DNA of 8,198 nt. Origin: Candidatus Omnitrophota bacterium. Lineage in GTDB: Bacteria; Omnitrophota; Gorgyraeia; Gygaellales; Profunditerraquicolaceae. The stretch covers positions 1-8,198 of the forward strand of contig JAQTNM010000061.1 of the NCBI GenBank assembly GCA_028713875.1, in the 5' to 3' direction. A model generated the notes under the pieces. The model searched no databases. It had not been told where the DNA came from and worked only from the letters and a program-made list of their open reading frames with translations. Each line of letters begins with the position of its first letter. Position 1 is the first letter of the stretch. A program made the translations under genes and the position numbers. Positions 1 to 6,357 of the stretch are shown here, piece after piece.

Positions 1-219
1 TACCTGGCTGCAAAGAAAAATTTTATCTACGGCATGACCGTATTATTCAGCTTTGCCTACGGCATGGGCCTGGTGTTGATCCTGGCAGGGACATTCGGCT
101 CTATCCTGGTTAAGCTTCCGAGGTCCGGGAAATGGCTGACGTATATAAAAAGGGCGGGTGCCCTGGTACTGATAGGGGCGGGATTATTTTTTATATTTAC
201 AGGAATAAGGAGAATCTAA
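1..219 (+). CDS. ccdA: CcdA/DsbD-family cytochrome c biogenesis membrane protein, C-terminal end (5' truncated)
   Basis: The reading frame is open from base 1, so this is the last 72 residues of a longer protein; the Met codon at 34 is internal. Two hydrophobic membrane segments are visible (roughly residues 13-36 and 51-69 of the fragment), separated by a short basic loop containing LPRSGKW. A loop of this kind, and the preceding pattern (KNFIYGM, FAYGMGLVLILAGTF), match the end of CcdA and of the DsbD transmembrane domain. Family knowledge: these proteins carry electrons from cytoplasmic thioredoxin across the inner membrane to periplasmic thiol proteins used in cytochrome c maturation or disulfide reduction. 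The redox cysteines lie in the missing upstream part. The next gene, 4 bases downstream, encodes an exported thioredoxin, which supports the assignment. The family call is fairly secure; CcdA versus a DsbD fragment cannot be decided here. Confidence 0.75.
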   Translation, partial: YLAAKKNFIYGMTVLFSFAYGMGLVLILAGTFGSILVKLPRSGKWLTYIKRAGALVLIGAGLFFIFTGIRRI

Positions 220-223
220 GCTT

Positions 224-700
224 ATGAAGATCAAAAACTGGTTAGGCATAACAGCGGTAATTATTATTTGTTTTACTCAAACTGCATTTAGCGCAGAAAA
301 GAAGCTCGCCCCCGATTTTACCCTCAAGGATTTAGCCCAGAAGAATTTTACCTTAAATGACTATATAAATAAGCAGCCGGTGCTGTTATTCTTCTGGACT
401 ACCTGGTGCCCTTTTTGCAGGGAGGAATTAAAAATACTTAAAGAGAAATATGCCGAGCTTGCAAAAGACGGCCTGGAACTTGCGGCGATCAATGCCGGGG
501 AATCTTCCCTCAAAGTGGAAAGATTTACCAAGGATTATAATCTGCCTTTCCGCGTACTGCTGGATAAAGATTATGCCGTATCCAATGCCTTTGATGTCCT
601 AGGCGTGCCCACGTATATACTGATTGATAAGAAAGGCTACATACGTCTCGTCGAGCACTCTTTCCCTAAAGAAAAATATAAAAGCATAATTGCAGAATAA
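224..700 (+). CDS. Secreted TlpA/ResA-type thiol-disulfide oxidoreductase (thioredoxin fold)
   Basis: The protein has 158 residues. Residues 1-24 form a signal peptide: basic MKIK, a hydrophobic core, then AFSA with likely cleavage before EKK. There is no lipobox cysteine at the cleavage site, so a periplasmic soluble protein is most likely. The thioredoxin domain follows: the AhpC/TSA-Redoxin-like start APDFTLKDL (29-37), the active site WCPFC with Cys62 and Cys65, and the cis-proline motif GVPT with Pro129. Length and motifs fit the TlpA/ResA/CcmG group, which reduce apocytochrome c or other exported disulfides. An AAGGAG ribosome site lies at 207-212 inside the end of the upstream CcdA-like gene, so the two are probably translated together. 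Inference: CcdA passes electrons to this protein. The exact client is unknown. Cytochrome c genes are not in the window. Confidence 0.88.
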   Translation: MKIKNWLGITAVIIICFTQTAFSAEKKLAPDFTLKDLAQKNFTLNDYINKQPVLLFFWTTWCPFCREELKILKEKYAELAKDGLELAAINAGESSLKVERFTKDYNLPFRVLLDKDYAVSNAFDVLGVPTYILIDKKGYIRLVEHSFPKEKYKSIIAE

Positions 701-703
701 GGC

Positions 704-2062
704 ATGGATAAAAAACTTTCTCTATTGGTGGACCTGTATGAGCTGACCATGGCGCAGGGTTACTTCATATACAGGAAAGATGCTTTGGCGACTTTTGACC
801 TCTTCGTGCGCCAGTTGCCTGCGAACCGTTCATACCTGGTTGCCGCAGGGCTCCGGGATATACTCTCCTACATCAAAAATCTTAAATTTAACCCGGAAGA
901 TACCGGCTATCTTAGAAGCCGCGAGATCTTCTCGGAGGATTTTTTAAATTATCTGGCCGGGTTTAAATTTGGCGGCGATATCTGGGCTATGCCGGAAGGA
1001 ACGGTATTTTTTGCCGATGAGCCGGTTGTACGCGTAACCGCCCCGCTTATTCAGGCCCAGATAATAGAGAGTTTTCTCCTGAACACGGTGAATTTACAGT
1101 CTATGATCGCCAGTAAGGCCAGCCGCGTGGTCTGGGCGGCAAAGGGGAGAAAGGTCTTTGATTTTTCATTGCGCAGGACTCACGGGGCTGAGGCAGCAGT
1201 AAAGGTGAGCCGTTCTTCCTATATGTGCGGCTGCGCAGGCACATCCACGGTCTTGGCCGGTAAATTATACGGCATCCCCGTGGTAGGCACGATGGCCCAT
1301 TCTTTCGTGATGTCTTTTAAACAGGAGCTGGACAGTTTTCTGGCTTACGCGACTACTTTTCCCAAACGCACCATTCTTCTGGTAGATACATATAACACCA
1401 GAAAAGGGATCGAGAACGCCGTAACCATTGGTTTATACCTTAAAGAAAAAAAATACCGGCTGCAGGGCATAAGGCTGGACAGCGGCGATATCGTATATTG
1501 GTCAAAAATAGCCAGAAAAATGCTGGACAGGGCAGGCCTTGGCTATGTTGAAATAGTAGCCAGCGGTAACCTTGATGAATTCAAAATAAGAGACCTGCTT
1601 AAGCGCGGCGCCTGCCTGGATAGTTTTGGGGTAGGTACGAATATGGGCACCAGCATTGATGCCCCGTCTTTAGACGTAATATACAAGATAAGCGAGATTA
1701 CCGACGAAGAAGGTAATTTCCTGCCCACCATGAAATTAAGCTCAAGAAAAGTCACTTATCCGGGCAGGAAGCAGGTTTTCAGGATCCAGGATAGAAAGGG
1801 TAGTTTTGTTAAAGATATCCTGGCTTTGGAAAAAGAAAAGATCAAGGGTAAACCTCTATTGGTAAAGGTAATAGATAAAGGACGGGTAGTTTATAAGGAC
1901 CCGCCTTTGGAGAGTATCAGGGGTTTTGTCCGCGCAGGCCTTAACAATTTCCCGGAACAGCTTAAAAATATAAATAGCAGATATAAATACCCGGTTGTCA
2001 TCAGCCCGGGGCTGGCTAAGTTACGCAAAGACGTGTCCGGGCAGCTGAAAAAAAGACAATAA
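704..2062 (+). CDS. pncB: Nicotinate phosphoribosyltransferase
   Basis: This 452-residue cytoplasmic enzyme joins nicotinate to phosphoribosyl pyrophosphate, giving nicotinate mononucleotide in the Preiss-Handler route of NAD salvage, with ATP hydrolysis coupled through a phosphohistidine. The N-terminus LLVDLYELTMAQGYF (residues 7-21) is the family signature. Further conserved pieces are FSLRRTHG (154-161), GTMAHSFVMSF (195-205) in which His199 is the probable phosphorylated histidine, LDSGD (258-262), and the phosphate-binding FGVGTNM (308-314). The length is normal for the bacterial 450-490-residue group. The start is chosen because the signature begins almost at once. The ribosome site is weak, and the gene begins only 3 bases after the thioredoxin stop, suggesting translational coupling. 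The next gene starts after one base. No key residue appears to be missing. Confidence 0.95.
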   Translation: MDKKLSLLVDLYELTMAQGYFIYRKDALATFDLFVRQLPANRSYLVAAGLRDILSYIKNLKFNPEDTGYLRSREIFSEDFLNYLAGFKFGGDIWAMPEGTVFFADEPVVRVTAPLIQAQIIESFLLNTVNLQSMIASKASRVVWAAKGRKVFDFSLRRTHGAEAAVKVSRSSYMCGCAGTSTVLAGKLYGIPVVGTMAHSFVMSFKQELDSFLAYATTFPKRTILLVDTYNTRKGIENAVTIGLYLKEKKYRLQGIRLDSGDIVYWSKIARKMLDRAGLGYVEIVASGNLDEFKIRDLLKRGACLDSFGVGTNMGTSIDAPSLDVIYKISEITDEEGNFLPTMKLSSRKVTYPGRKQVFRIQDRKGSFVKDILALEKEKIKGKPLLVKVIDKGRVVYKDPPLESIRGFVRAGLNNFPEQLKNINSRYKYPVVISPGLAKLRKDVSGQLKKRQ

Positions 2063-2063
2063 A

Positions 2064-2690
2064 ATGGATAAGAAAATAGAAGATTTGTTTGCGAATTGGC
2101 GCAGGAGGAACATCCAGGGGCTATATTGCGCAAATAAGGCAGAGGCAGTAAATGAGATTTTGCGCATGATTCCGCTTTCGGCTACCGTGGGTATTTCCGG
2201 CTCGGTTAGTTTGGATGAGCTTGCCGCCGTAAAAGCGCTTGAATCCAGGGGCAATAAAGTTTTCAATCAGTATCAGCCGGGCTTAAGCAGGCAAGAGAGT
2301 CTCAAGATAAGGAGAGAGGGGGCGGCGGCAGATTGTTATTTGACCGGGGTCAATGCCATTTCCCAAAATGGCGAGCTGGTTTTTTTTAGCGCTTTCGGCA
2401 ACCGCACCGCCGGGATCTCCTCTGCAGAAAATGTAATCGTGGTTTCAGGGGTCAATAAGCTTACGCCTGACATTAACAGCGCGCTTAAGCGCAGCCGGGA
2501 ATACGCTGCTCCGCTTAACTGCAAACGGCTCAAATACAATACCCCTTGTTTTGCCGAAGGCGTATGCCATGAAGATATCTGCCGTTTTCCGGAGTATAAA
2601 AGGATGTGCTGTCAGGTGTTGATTATAGAGGCCGAAGCTACGCCTGATAGGTTAAAGGTAATTTTAGTTAATGAGAATTTAGGATTTTAG
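2064..2690 (+). CDS. LUD-domain protein (LutC/YkgG-like, DUF162) with C-terminal cysteine cluster
   Basis: The protein has 208 residues and no signal peptide. The conserved core is GVNAISQNGELVFFSAFGNR (95-114) followed by VIVVSGVNKL (124-133), typical of the LUD domain found in LutC/YkgG and part of LutB. Earlier, TVGISGSVSLDEL (41-53) matches the N-terminal conserved strand of that fold. The C-terminal part is rich in cysteine (C153, C162, C168, C173, C182, C183); cysteine patterns there are common in stand-alone bacterial and archaeal LUD proteins and may bind metal, but this is inference. LutABC oxidises lactate with an iron-sulfur flavin-free complex; no lutA or lutB is visible here, so lactate use should not be assumed. 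One base separates it from pncB and there is no clear ribosome site, so it is probably co-translated. The stop codon lies inside the left arm of a large inverted repeat. Confidence 0.85.
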   Translation: MDKKIEDLFANWRRRNIQGLYCANKAEAVNEILRMIPLSATVGISGSVSLDELAAVKALESRGNKVFNQYQPGLSRQESLKIRREGAAADCYLTGVNAISQNGELVFFSAFGNRTAGISSAENVIVVSGVNKLTPDINSALKRSREYAAPLNCKRLKYNTPCFAEGVCHEDICRFPEYKRMCCQVLIIEAEATPDRLKVILVNENLGF

Positions 2691-2847
2691 GCTTTGCTTC
2701 CGGCTGCTGAAAATTTTCGCCGTCTGCTTCGGTTTACTTCGTCGCTACGAGCGAGCCTTTCGACACGAACTGTCCTACGCTCCTCGTAATCCCTCGCAGA
2801 CATTTGCCGAAAATTTTCTAATGCAGCCTTCAGCAGAAGCCTAAAAT
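2684..2847. repeat. 164-base imperfect inverted repeat, candidate MITE- or REP-like element
   Basis: The outer arms are perfect over 11 bases: ATTTTAGGCTT at 2684-2694 and AAGCCTAAAAT at 2837-2847. Moving inward there are further paired blocks: GAAAATTTTC at 2709-2718 and 2809-2818 (itself a palindrome), GTCTGC at 2722-2727 with GCAGAC at 2796-2801, TTAC at 2734-2737 with GTAA at 2786-2789, and TACGAG at 2746-2751 with CTCGTA at 2783-2788. A small apical hairpin, TTCG-ACA-CGAA, is at 2759-2769. The element therefore folds along almost its whole length. It starts within the last codons of the LUD gene and fills most of the intergenic gap. No T-tract follows either arm, so it is not a standard intrinsic terminator. 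Whether it is repeated elsewhere in the genome cannot be seen here. Confidence 0.7.
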
Positions 2848-2895
2848 CATTATCATTACTGTAAACTAAAGATTTATTCAACAAAGGATAAAATA

Positions 2896-3930
2896 ATGAC
2901 AAAAATAAAGGGTTTAGTTACGGGGATAGGAAGCCTGCCGCATAAGGATGCCGGGAGCGCTTTGGACCTGGTTTTTGAATACTGCCCGCAGATACCTTTC
3001 TGGCCGCAGCTGCCTAAGCGGGATGTGCGCGAGGGGATGATCGCTCAATTCAGCGAAAATCTGCCCTGCCTCCAGGTAAGCGGGCAGGGGCTTTTTTTAA
3101 ACCCCGAAGATAAAGAGAAAAAGCTGGAGGTTTTTTATGAACATATAATAGCTAATGACGCCGGGTATTTCGCTGTCAGCGCAGACTTTGCTTTAGGGTT
3201 GCACGCTTTTTACCAGAGGCTAAAAAAAACAAACTTGAAGGATATAGAGTTTATCAAGCTCCATCTAACCGGGCCGTTCAGCTTTGCCGCCGGCATAAAA
3301 GACGAAAAGGGCGTTGCCCTCTTGCATGATCCGGTATTCATGCAGGCGATCTTAAAGGGCTTAGGGATGAAGGCGCTCTGGCAGATAAACCTTTTTAGGG
3401 AATTCGGCAAAAAAATGATTTTATTCCTGGATGAGCCTTATTTAGGCTGCTTTGGTTCAGCCTATACGCCCATAAACAGGGAAGACGTAGTCAGCGCGCT
3501 TTCGGATTTGGCCAAAGACATTAAGTCCGATGACGTTCTCCTGGGCGTGCATTGTTGCGGGAATACCGACTGGTCTATTTTTACGGATGTGCCGGCCGTT
3601 GACATTATCAATTTTGACGCTTTTTCATACCTGGATAAACTGCTTCTTTATGCGGATAATTTAAGCGCGTTTTTTAAAAGGCAGGGCATCCTTTGCTGGG
3701 GGATTGCTCCGACCACTGAATTCAGCGGCAAAGAAACCCCGGATTCGCTGGTAAAAACGCTCATCTCGGGAATTGATATTTTATCTCAGAAAGGGCTGGA
3801 TAAAAAATTATTATTAGAGAACCTGCTGATCAGCCCGGCTTGCGGATTAGGCACCTTGGACGTATCAAAATCTTACGCCATCTTTAAGCTCCTCTCTGAA
3901 ACTTCATTATTACTTAAAAAAGCTTATTAA
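2896..3930 (+). CDS. Stand-alone MetE C-terminal-like / UROD-fold zinc methyltransferase family protein
   Basis: The protein has 344 residues and no signal peptide. It starts with VTGIGSLPHKD (8-18) and then IPFWPQLPKR (33-42), the opening seen in short MetE-like proteins of anaerobic bacteria and archaea. HLTGPFSF (123-130) and LFLDEPYLG (176-184) match conserved strands of the TIM barrel. GVHCCGNTDW (217-226) supplies an H-x-C pair (His219, Cys221) and SPACGLGTL (313-321) the final Cys316; these correspond to zinc ligands of cobalamin-independent methionine synthase (MetE), where zinc activates the homocysteine thiol. The N-terminal MetE domain that binds methyltetrahydrofolate is absent, so the methyl donor is unknown and might be a corrinoid protein, as proposed for core MetE enzymes. 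A good AAAGGA site lies at 2883-2888, 7 bases before ATG. Family call is good; substrate is not known. Confidence 0.8.
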   Translation: MTKIKGLVTGIGSLPHKDAGSALDLVFEYCPQIPFWPQLPKRDVREGMIAQFSENLPCLQVSGQGLFLNPEDKEKKLEVFYEHIIANDAGYFAVSADFALGLHAFYQRLKKTNLKDIEFIKLHLTGPFSFAAGIKDEKGVALLHDPVFMQAILKGLGMKALWQINLFREFGKKMILFLDEPYLGCFGSAYTPINREDVVSALSDLAKDIKSDDVLLGVHCCGNTDWSIFTDVPAVDIINFDAFSYLDKLLLYADNLSAFFKRQGILCWGIAPTTEFSGKETPDSLVKTLISGIDILSQKGLDKKLLLENLLISPACGLGTLDVSKSYAIFKLLSETSLLLKKAY

Positions 3931-3948
3931 GATTGATACAAAAAAAAC

Positions 3949-3954
3949 GGAGGT
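3949..3954 (+). promoter_or_regulatory. Shine-Dalgarno site that fixes the start of the fibre-like protein
   Basis: GGAGGT lies 5 bases before the ATG at 3960. An in-frame TTG at 3933 would add nine residues (a basic stretch) but has no comparable site and would overlap this one, so ATG 3960 is preferred. The resulting protein also has a better-shaped signal peptide. Confidence 0.8.
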
Positions 3955-3959
3955 GCGCG

Positions 3960-5417
3960 ATGTCCAGCTCTAAAACATCCTTATCCCTGTTTTTAATCCT
4001 CTTTTTGATCTTGCCCGCTTTAATCTTTGCCGCCGATGAATCCATCACCGTCACCACCTATTATCCTTCTCCGTACGGAGTATATAGGGAGATGAGAGCC
4101 CAGCGTATGGCAGTAGGTACTAATTATGTCCAGGGAGGCACCTACTGTTGGCCCGGAGGCTCTTCCTGCACATATACCATACCTGATGCCGCAAGCCTGG
4201 TGGTTGAGGGCAACGTCGGCATAGGGACTTCGACGCCCCAAGCCGCGCTTTCCGTTGAAACGCCGTCCGGCGGGGAGTTTTTTCGTGCGAGCCGCGCGGG
4301 GGTGGCGGAGAATTTCAGGATAACGGGACCCGCCGGCGGAGGGTATCCCATAACTTTCCAGGTGTGGAACGGAACGACTTTGTATAACACCATTTCTCTT
4401 CCCACCCAGACGGCTTACGGCGCCGGCAACGTCGGCATCGGGACGACGAGTCCGATCGGTAAATTGCAGGTTGCTGGAGCGCCTGCCGGAAATAATATTG
4501 GCGGAGGCATCATTGGCGGCACGAATTATTCACTGAGCTTACAAGGCAACCAAAATTGCAGTGCCTCGGCTTTCATATTACAGAATGCGTATACCACTCA
4601 GGGTGATTGCAGTGGGACTACGCAATACTTCAAGTGGGTGACGAGCCATGGAAGTTTTGGAAGCCGGGGTTTGGGATTCAGCTATGGTGGAAGTGGGAAC
4701 GGGATTACTTTCTATGCGGATAGCGTCGCTTCTACCGCCAATACCGCTTTTACTCCGACAGCGAGGATGATAATTCAAAACGACGGTAATGTGGGCATCG
4801 GGACGACGGGGCCAACAGAAAAATTGCATATTGCAGGTGCAATCAAGTTAACAACTAATCCTACTCCGACTTTCGACGGACAGTCTGCTGTTTTTTATAA
4901 TGAAAGTGGTGTCGGAGCATCAATTGCCGGTCAGAATTTTAAGTTGCGAGTTAATAGCGGTGGTACACCCATAGAGGCAGTATATGTTCAGGGAAGTTCC
5001 GGCAACGTCGGCATCTCAACCACCAACCCCCGCTACAAGTTAGACGTAATCGGAGACATCCGCGCAACCGGAAGCGTCTACTACGGGGGCACAAGCGGCG
5101 GCCTGGACGGGACTGCCTATACCAAGCCGGACTATGTCTTTTCTCCCGGCTACAACGTCATGACCATTGATGCGGTGGAAGCCTACCTCTTAAATAAAAA
5201 CCACCTTCCCTGGATGACCCCCCTGAAGGATGAGAAGCAGGGCTCAATAGATATGACCCGGATGAGCTTTGAGACAGTGGAGACAACGGAGAATTTGCAG
5301 TTACAGGTAATACAGCTGAATAAGAAGCTTAAGGAGCAAGAGAGCCGGGTGCATAATCAAGAGAAAGAAATAGAATACTTAAAGGCAGAAATAGCCGGCT
5401 TGAAAGGCAAGGCCTGA
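3960..5417 (+). CDS. Secreted fibre-like repeat protein with C-terminal coiled coil (Omnitrophota-type ITVTTYYPSPYGVY family)
   Basis: The product has 485 residues. Residues 1-25 form a signal peptide (MSSSK, long hydrophobic stretch, LIFAA), with cleavage likely before DES. Immediately after comes ITVTTYYPSPYGVYREMRA (29-47), a signature I associate with abundant exported proteins of Omnitrophota. The body contains four GNVGIG-type units at residues 84, 156, 276 and 348, each followed by a T/S-x-P and a KL-x-V/I-x-G-like strand. Such repeats are typical of phage tail fibre and trimeric surface-fibre proteins. The regions between them are Gly/Ser/Thr-rich with paired Cys. The C-terminal part contains SPGYNVMTIDAVEAYLLNKN (395-414) and a heptad-rich coiled coil (about 437-483). 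It resembles the layout of fibres that end in an S74-type intramolecular chaperone, but I see no Ser-Lys catalytic signature and do not claim one. Inference: extracellular, probably trimeric, with a structural or adhesive role. Function is unknown. Confidence 0.8.
   Translation: MSSSKTSLSLFLILFLILPALIFAADESITVTTYYPSPYGVYREMRAQRMAVGTNYVQGGTYCWPGGSSCTYTIPDAASLVVEGNVGIGTSTPQAALSVETPSGGEFFRASRAGVAENFRITGPAGGGYPITFQVWNGTTLYNTISLPTQTAYGAGNVGIGTTSPIGKLQVAGAPAGNNIGGGIIGGTNYSLSLQGNQNCSASAFILQNAYTTQGDCSGTTQYFKWVTSHGSFGSRGLGFSYGGSGNGITFYADSVASTANTAFTPTARMIIQNDGNVGIGTTGPTEKLHIAGAIKLTTNPTPTFDGQSAVFYNESGVGASIAGQNFKLRVNSGGTPIEAVYVQGSSGNVGISTTNPRYKLDVIGDIRATGSVYYGGTSGGLDGTAYTKPDYVFSPGYNVMTIDAVEAYLLNKNHLPWMTPLKDEKQGSIDMTRMSFETVETTENLQLQVIQLNKKLKEQESRVHNQEKEIEYLKAEIAGLKGKA
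4209..5060 (+). repeat. Four coding repeats of the GNVGIG(T/S)T-x-P type
   Basis: Units start at 4209, 4425, 4785 and 5001. The DNA of units 1, 2 and 4 is nearly the same at its start (GGCAACGTCGGCAT), while unit 3 differs (GGTAATGTGGGCAT). Spacings are 216, 360 and 216 bases, i.e. 72, 120 and 72 residues. The two equal spacings suggest a basic module of 72 residues, with the third interval enlarged by an inserted segment. The fourth unit is diverged (GNVGISTTNP). Confidence 0.8.
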
Positions 5418-5438
5418 AAAATAAGTTTTAAAAATAGT

Positions 5439-5467
5439 TTGACAAACCTCGCCAAAAAGCGTATTAT
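5439..5467 (+). promoter_or_regulatory. Strong sigma-70-type promoter for the por operon
   Basis: A consensus -35 box TTGACA lies at 5439-5444, followed by a 17-base spacer and the -10 box TATTAT at 5462-5467, which differs from consensus by one base. The DNA just upstream (5421-5438) is A/T-rich and may act as an UP element. Transcription would start near 5474-5476, giving a leader of about 45 bases before porG. The leader has a pyrimidine-rich run (about 5479-5502) and no obvious operator or riboswitch fold. Confidence 0.85.
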
Positions 5468-5520
5468 ATGGAAGTTAATTTTTCCCTCTTTTTCGCTTTT
5501 TTAATCTCGAGGATTTCAGG

Positions 5521-6075
5521 ATGAAGGAAATACGCATTCACGCCCGGGCAGGACAGGGCGCAATAACTACCGCCTCACTGCTGGGCTACGCCTATTTTTT
5601 AAAAGGGATGTATCCTTATGCTGTCCCGCATTTTGGCGCTGCACGAATGGGCGCTCCCATGAATGCCTTTGTGCGCGTGGATTCAAAGCCGGTGCGGTTG
5701 CGCAGCCAGATCTATGAGCCGGATTACGTGATCATAGTCGACCCTACGCTTATGCGCGGGTTCAATTGTTTTTCCGGACTCAAAGAGAACGGCACCGCCA
5801 TTATAAATAGCAAAGAAGAAAACCTGGAATTGCCCAAGCTAAAACCCGGCCAGAAAGCCTTTTTGGTTCCGGCTAATGAAATAGCCTTAAAGACCATAGG
5901 CCGGCCCTTAGGCAACACGGCTTTATTGGGCGGATTTTGCGCTGCCACCAATGAATTAAGCCTGGATGTCTTGTTTGAGGCGATCAAAAAGAGATTCGCG
6001 GATAAGATACAGGAAGTAAACATTGAAGCGGCAAAGCAGGGTTTTGAGTTTATAAAAAATAAGATCAAAGGATAA
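5521..6075 (+). CDS. porG: Pyruvate:ferredoxin oxidoreductase, gamma subunit
   Basis: The protein has 184 residues, the usual size of the gamma subunit. The N-terminus EIRIHARAGQGAITTASLL (3-21) is the family hallmark (usually GRGGQGAVTA), and FGAARMGAPMNAFVRVD (39-55) matches the usual FGPERRGAPV-type segment. PDYVIIVDPTL (67-77) and PLGNTALLGG (129-138) are also typical. In the enzyme this subunit contacts CoA and supports the alpha-beta catalytic core, which converts pyruvate to acetyl-CoA and reduces ferredoxin in the cytoplasm. A ribosome site, GAGGA, lies at 5509-5513, 7 bases before ATG. It is the first gene of a porGDAB operon behind a strong promoter. The name pyruvate, not 2-oxoisovalerate or 2-oxoglutarate, rests on the sequence of the alpha subunit. 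Confidence 0.93.
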   Translation: MKEIRIHARAGQGAITTASLLGYAYFLKGMYPYAVPHFGAARMGAPMNAFVRVDSKPVRLRSQIYEPDYVIIVDPTLMRGFNCFSGLKENGTAIINSKEENLELPKLKPGQKAFLVPANEIALKTIGRPLGNTALLGGFCAATNELSLDVLFEAIKKRFADKIQEVNIEAAKQGFEFIKNKIKG

Positions 6076-6080
6076 TAACG

Positions 6081-6344
6081 ATGTTTGGACCGTTAATCAG
6101 CAAGCCCGGCAGCAGCAGGAGCAATAAGACCGGCTCCTGGCGCATAGAGACAAAACCAAAGTTCCTGCAGAAGAATTGTATCGCCTGTAATATGTGCGTA
6201 TTGGTGTGCCCGGAGGCCTGTATCCACGGCGAGGGCAAGAATACTTATACCTGCGATTATAATTTCTGCAAAGGTTGCGGCAACTGCGCCGAGATCTGTC
6301 CCAAGGCAGACATTGTGATGGTTAAAGAAGAATCCCGGGAGTAG
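6081..6344 (+). CDS. porD: Pyruvate:ferredoxin oxidoreductase, delta subunit (2[4Fe-4S] ferredoxin-like)
   Basis: This 87-residue protein has two ferredoxin-type cluster motifs: C33-x2-C36-x2-C39-x3-C43-P and C63-x2-C66-x2-C69-x3-C73-P. Each motif donates three cysteines to one [4Fe-4S] cluster and its last one to the other. The N-terminal part with GSWRIETKPKF (18-28) is the standard PorD lead-in. The two clusters carry electrons from the thiamine site to free ferredoxin. Two extra cysteines (C47 and C58) lie between the motifs. The start is supported by an AAAGGA site at 6067-6072 that overlaps the end of porG; the gap between the genes is 5 bases. Confidence 0.95.
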   Translation: MFGPLISKPGSSRSNKTGSWRIETKPKFLQKNCIACNMCVLVCPEACIHGEGKNTYTCDYNFCKGCGNCAEICPKADIVMVKEESRE

Positions 6345-6357
6345 GACTGCTTATAAA

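Noticed and set aside
2684..2847. Intrinsic terminator
   Set aside because: The hairpin is long, imperfect and interrupted, and neither side is followed by a T-run. It may slow or process transcripts but does not have the standard terminator form.
2687..2902. Antisense frame of 71 residues across the intergenic gap
   Set aside because: It lies almost wholly in the inverted repeat, has no clear ribosome site and no recognisable domain. Its arginine- and glutamate-rich middle is what translating such a palindrome gives. The repeat explains it better.
3933..3959. TTG start adding nine residues to the fibre-like protein
   Set aside because: The strong GGAGGT site at 3949-3954 points to ATG 3960, and the extension would only add a basic stretch before a complete signal peptide.
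4209..5060. CRISPR-like or tandem DNA repeat
   Set aside because: The repeated units are short coding motifs in frame within a long gene, with unequal spacing and varied DNA, so they are protein repeats.
3960..5417. Prophage tail-fibre gene
   Set aside because: It has a Sec signal peptide, its own bacterial-type context, and no phage structural, lysis or integrase genes on either side.
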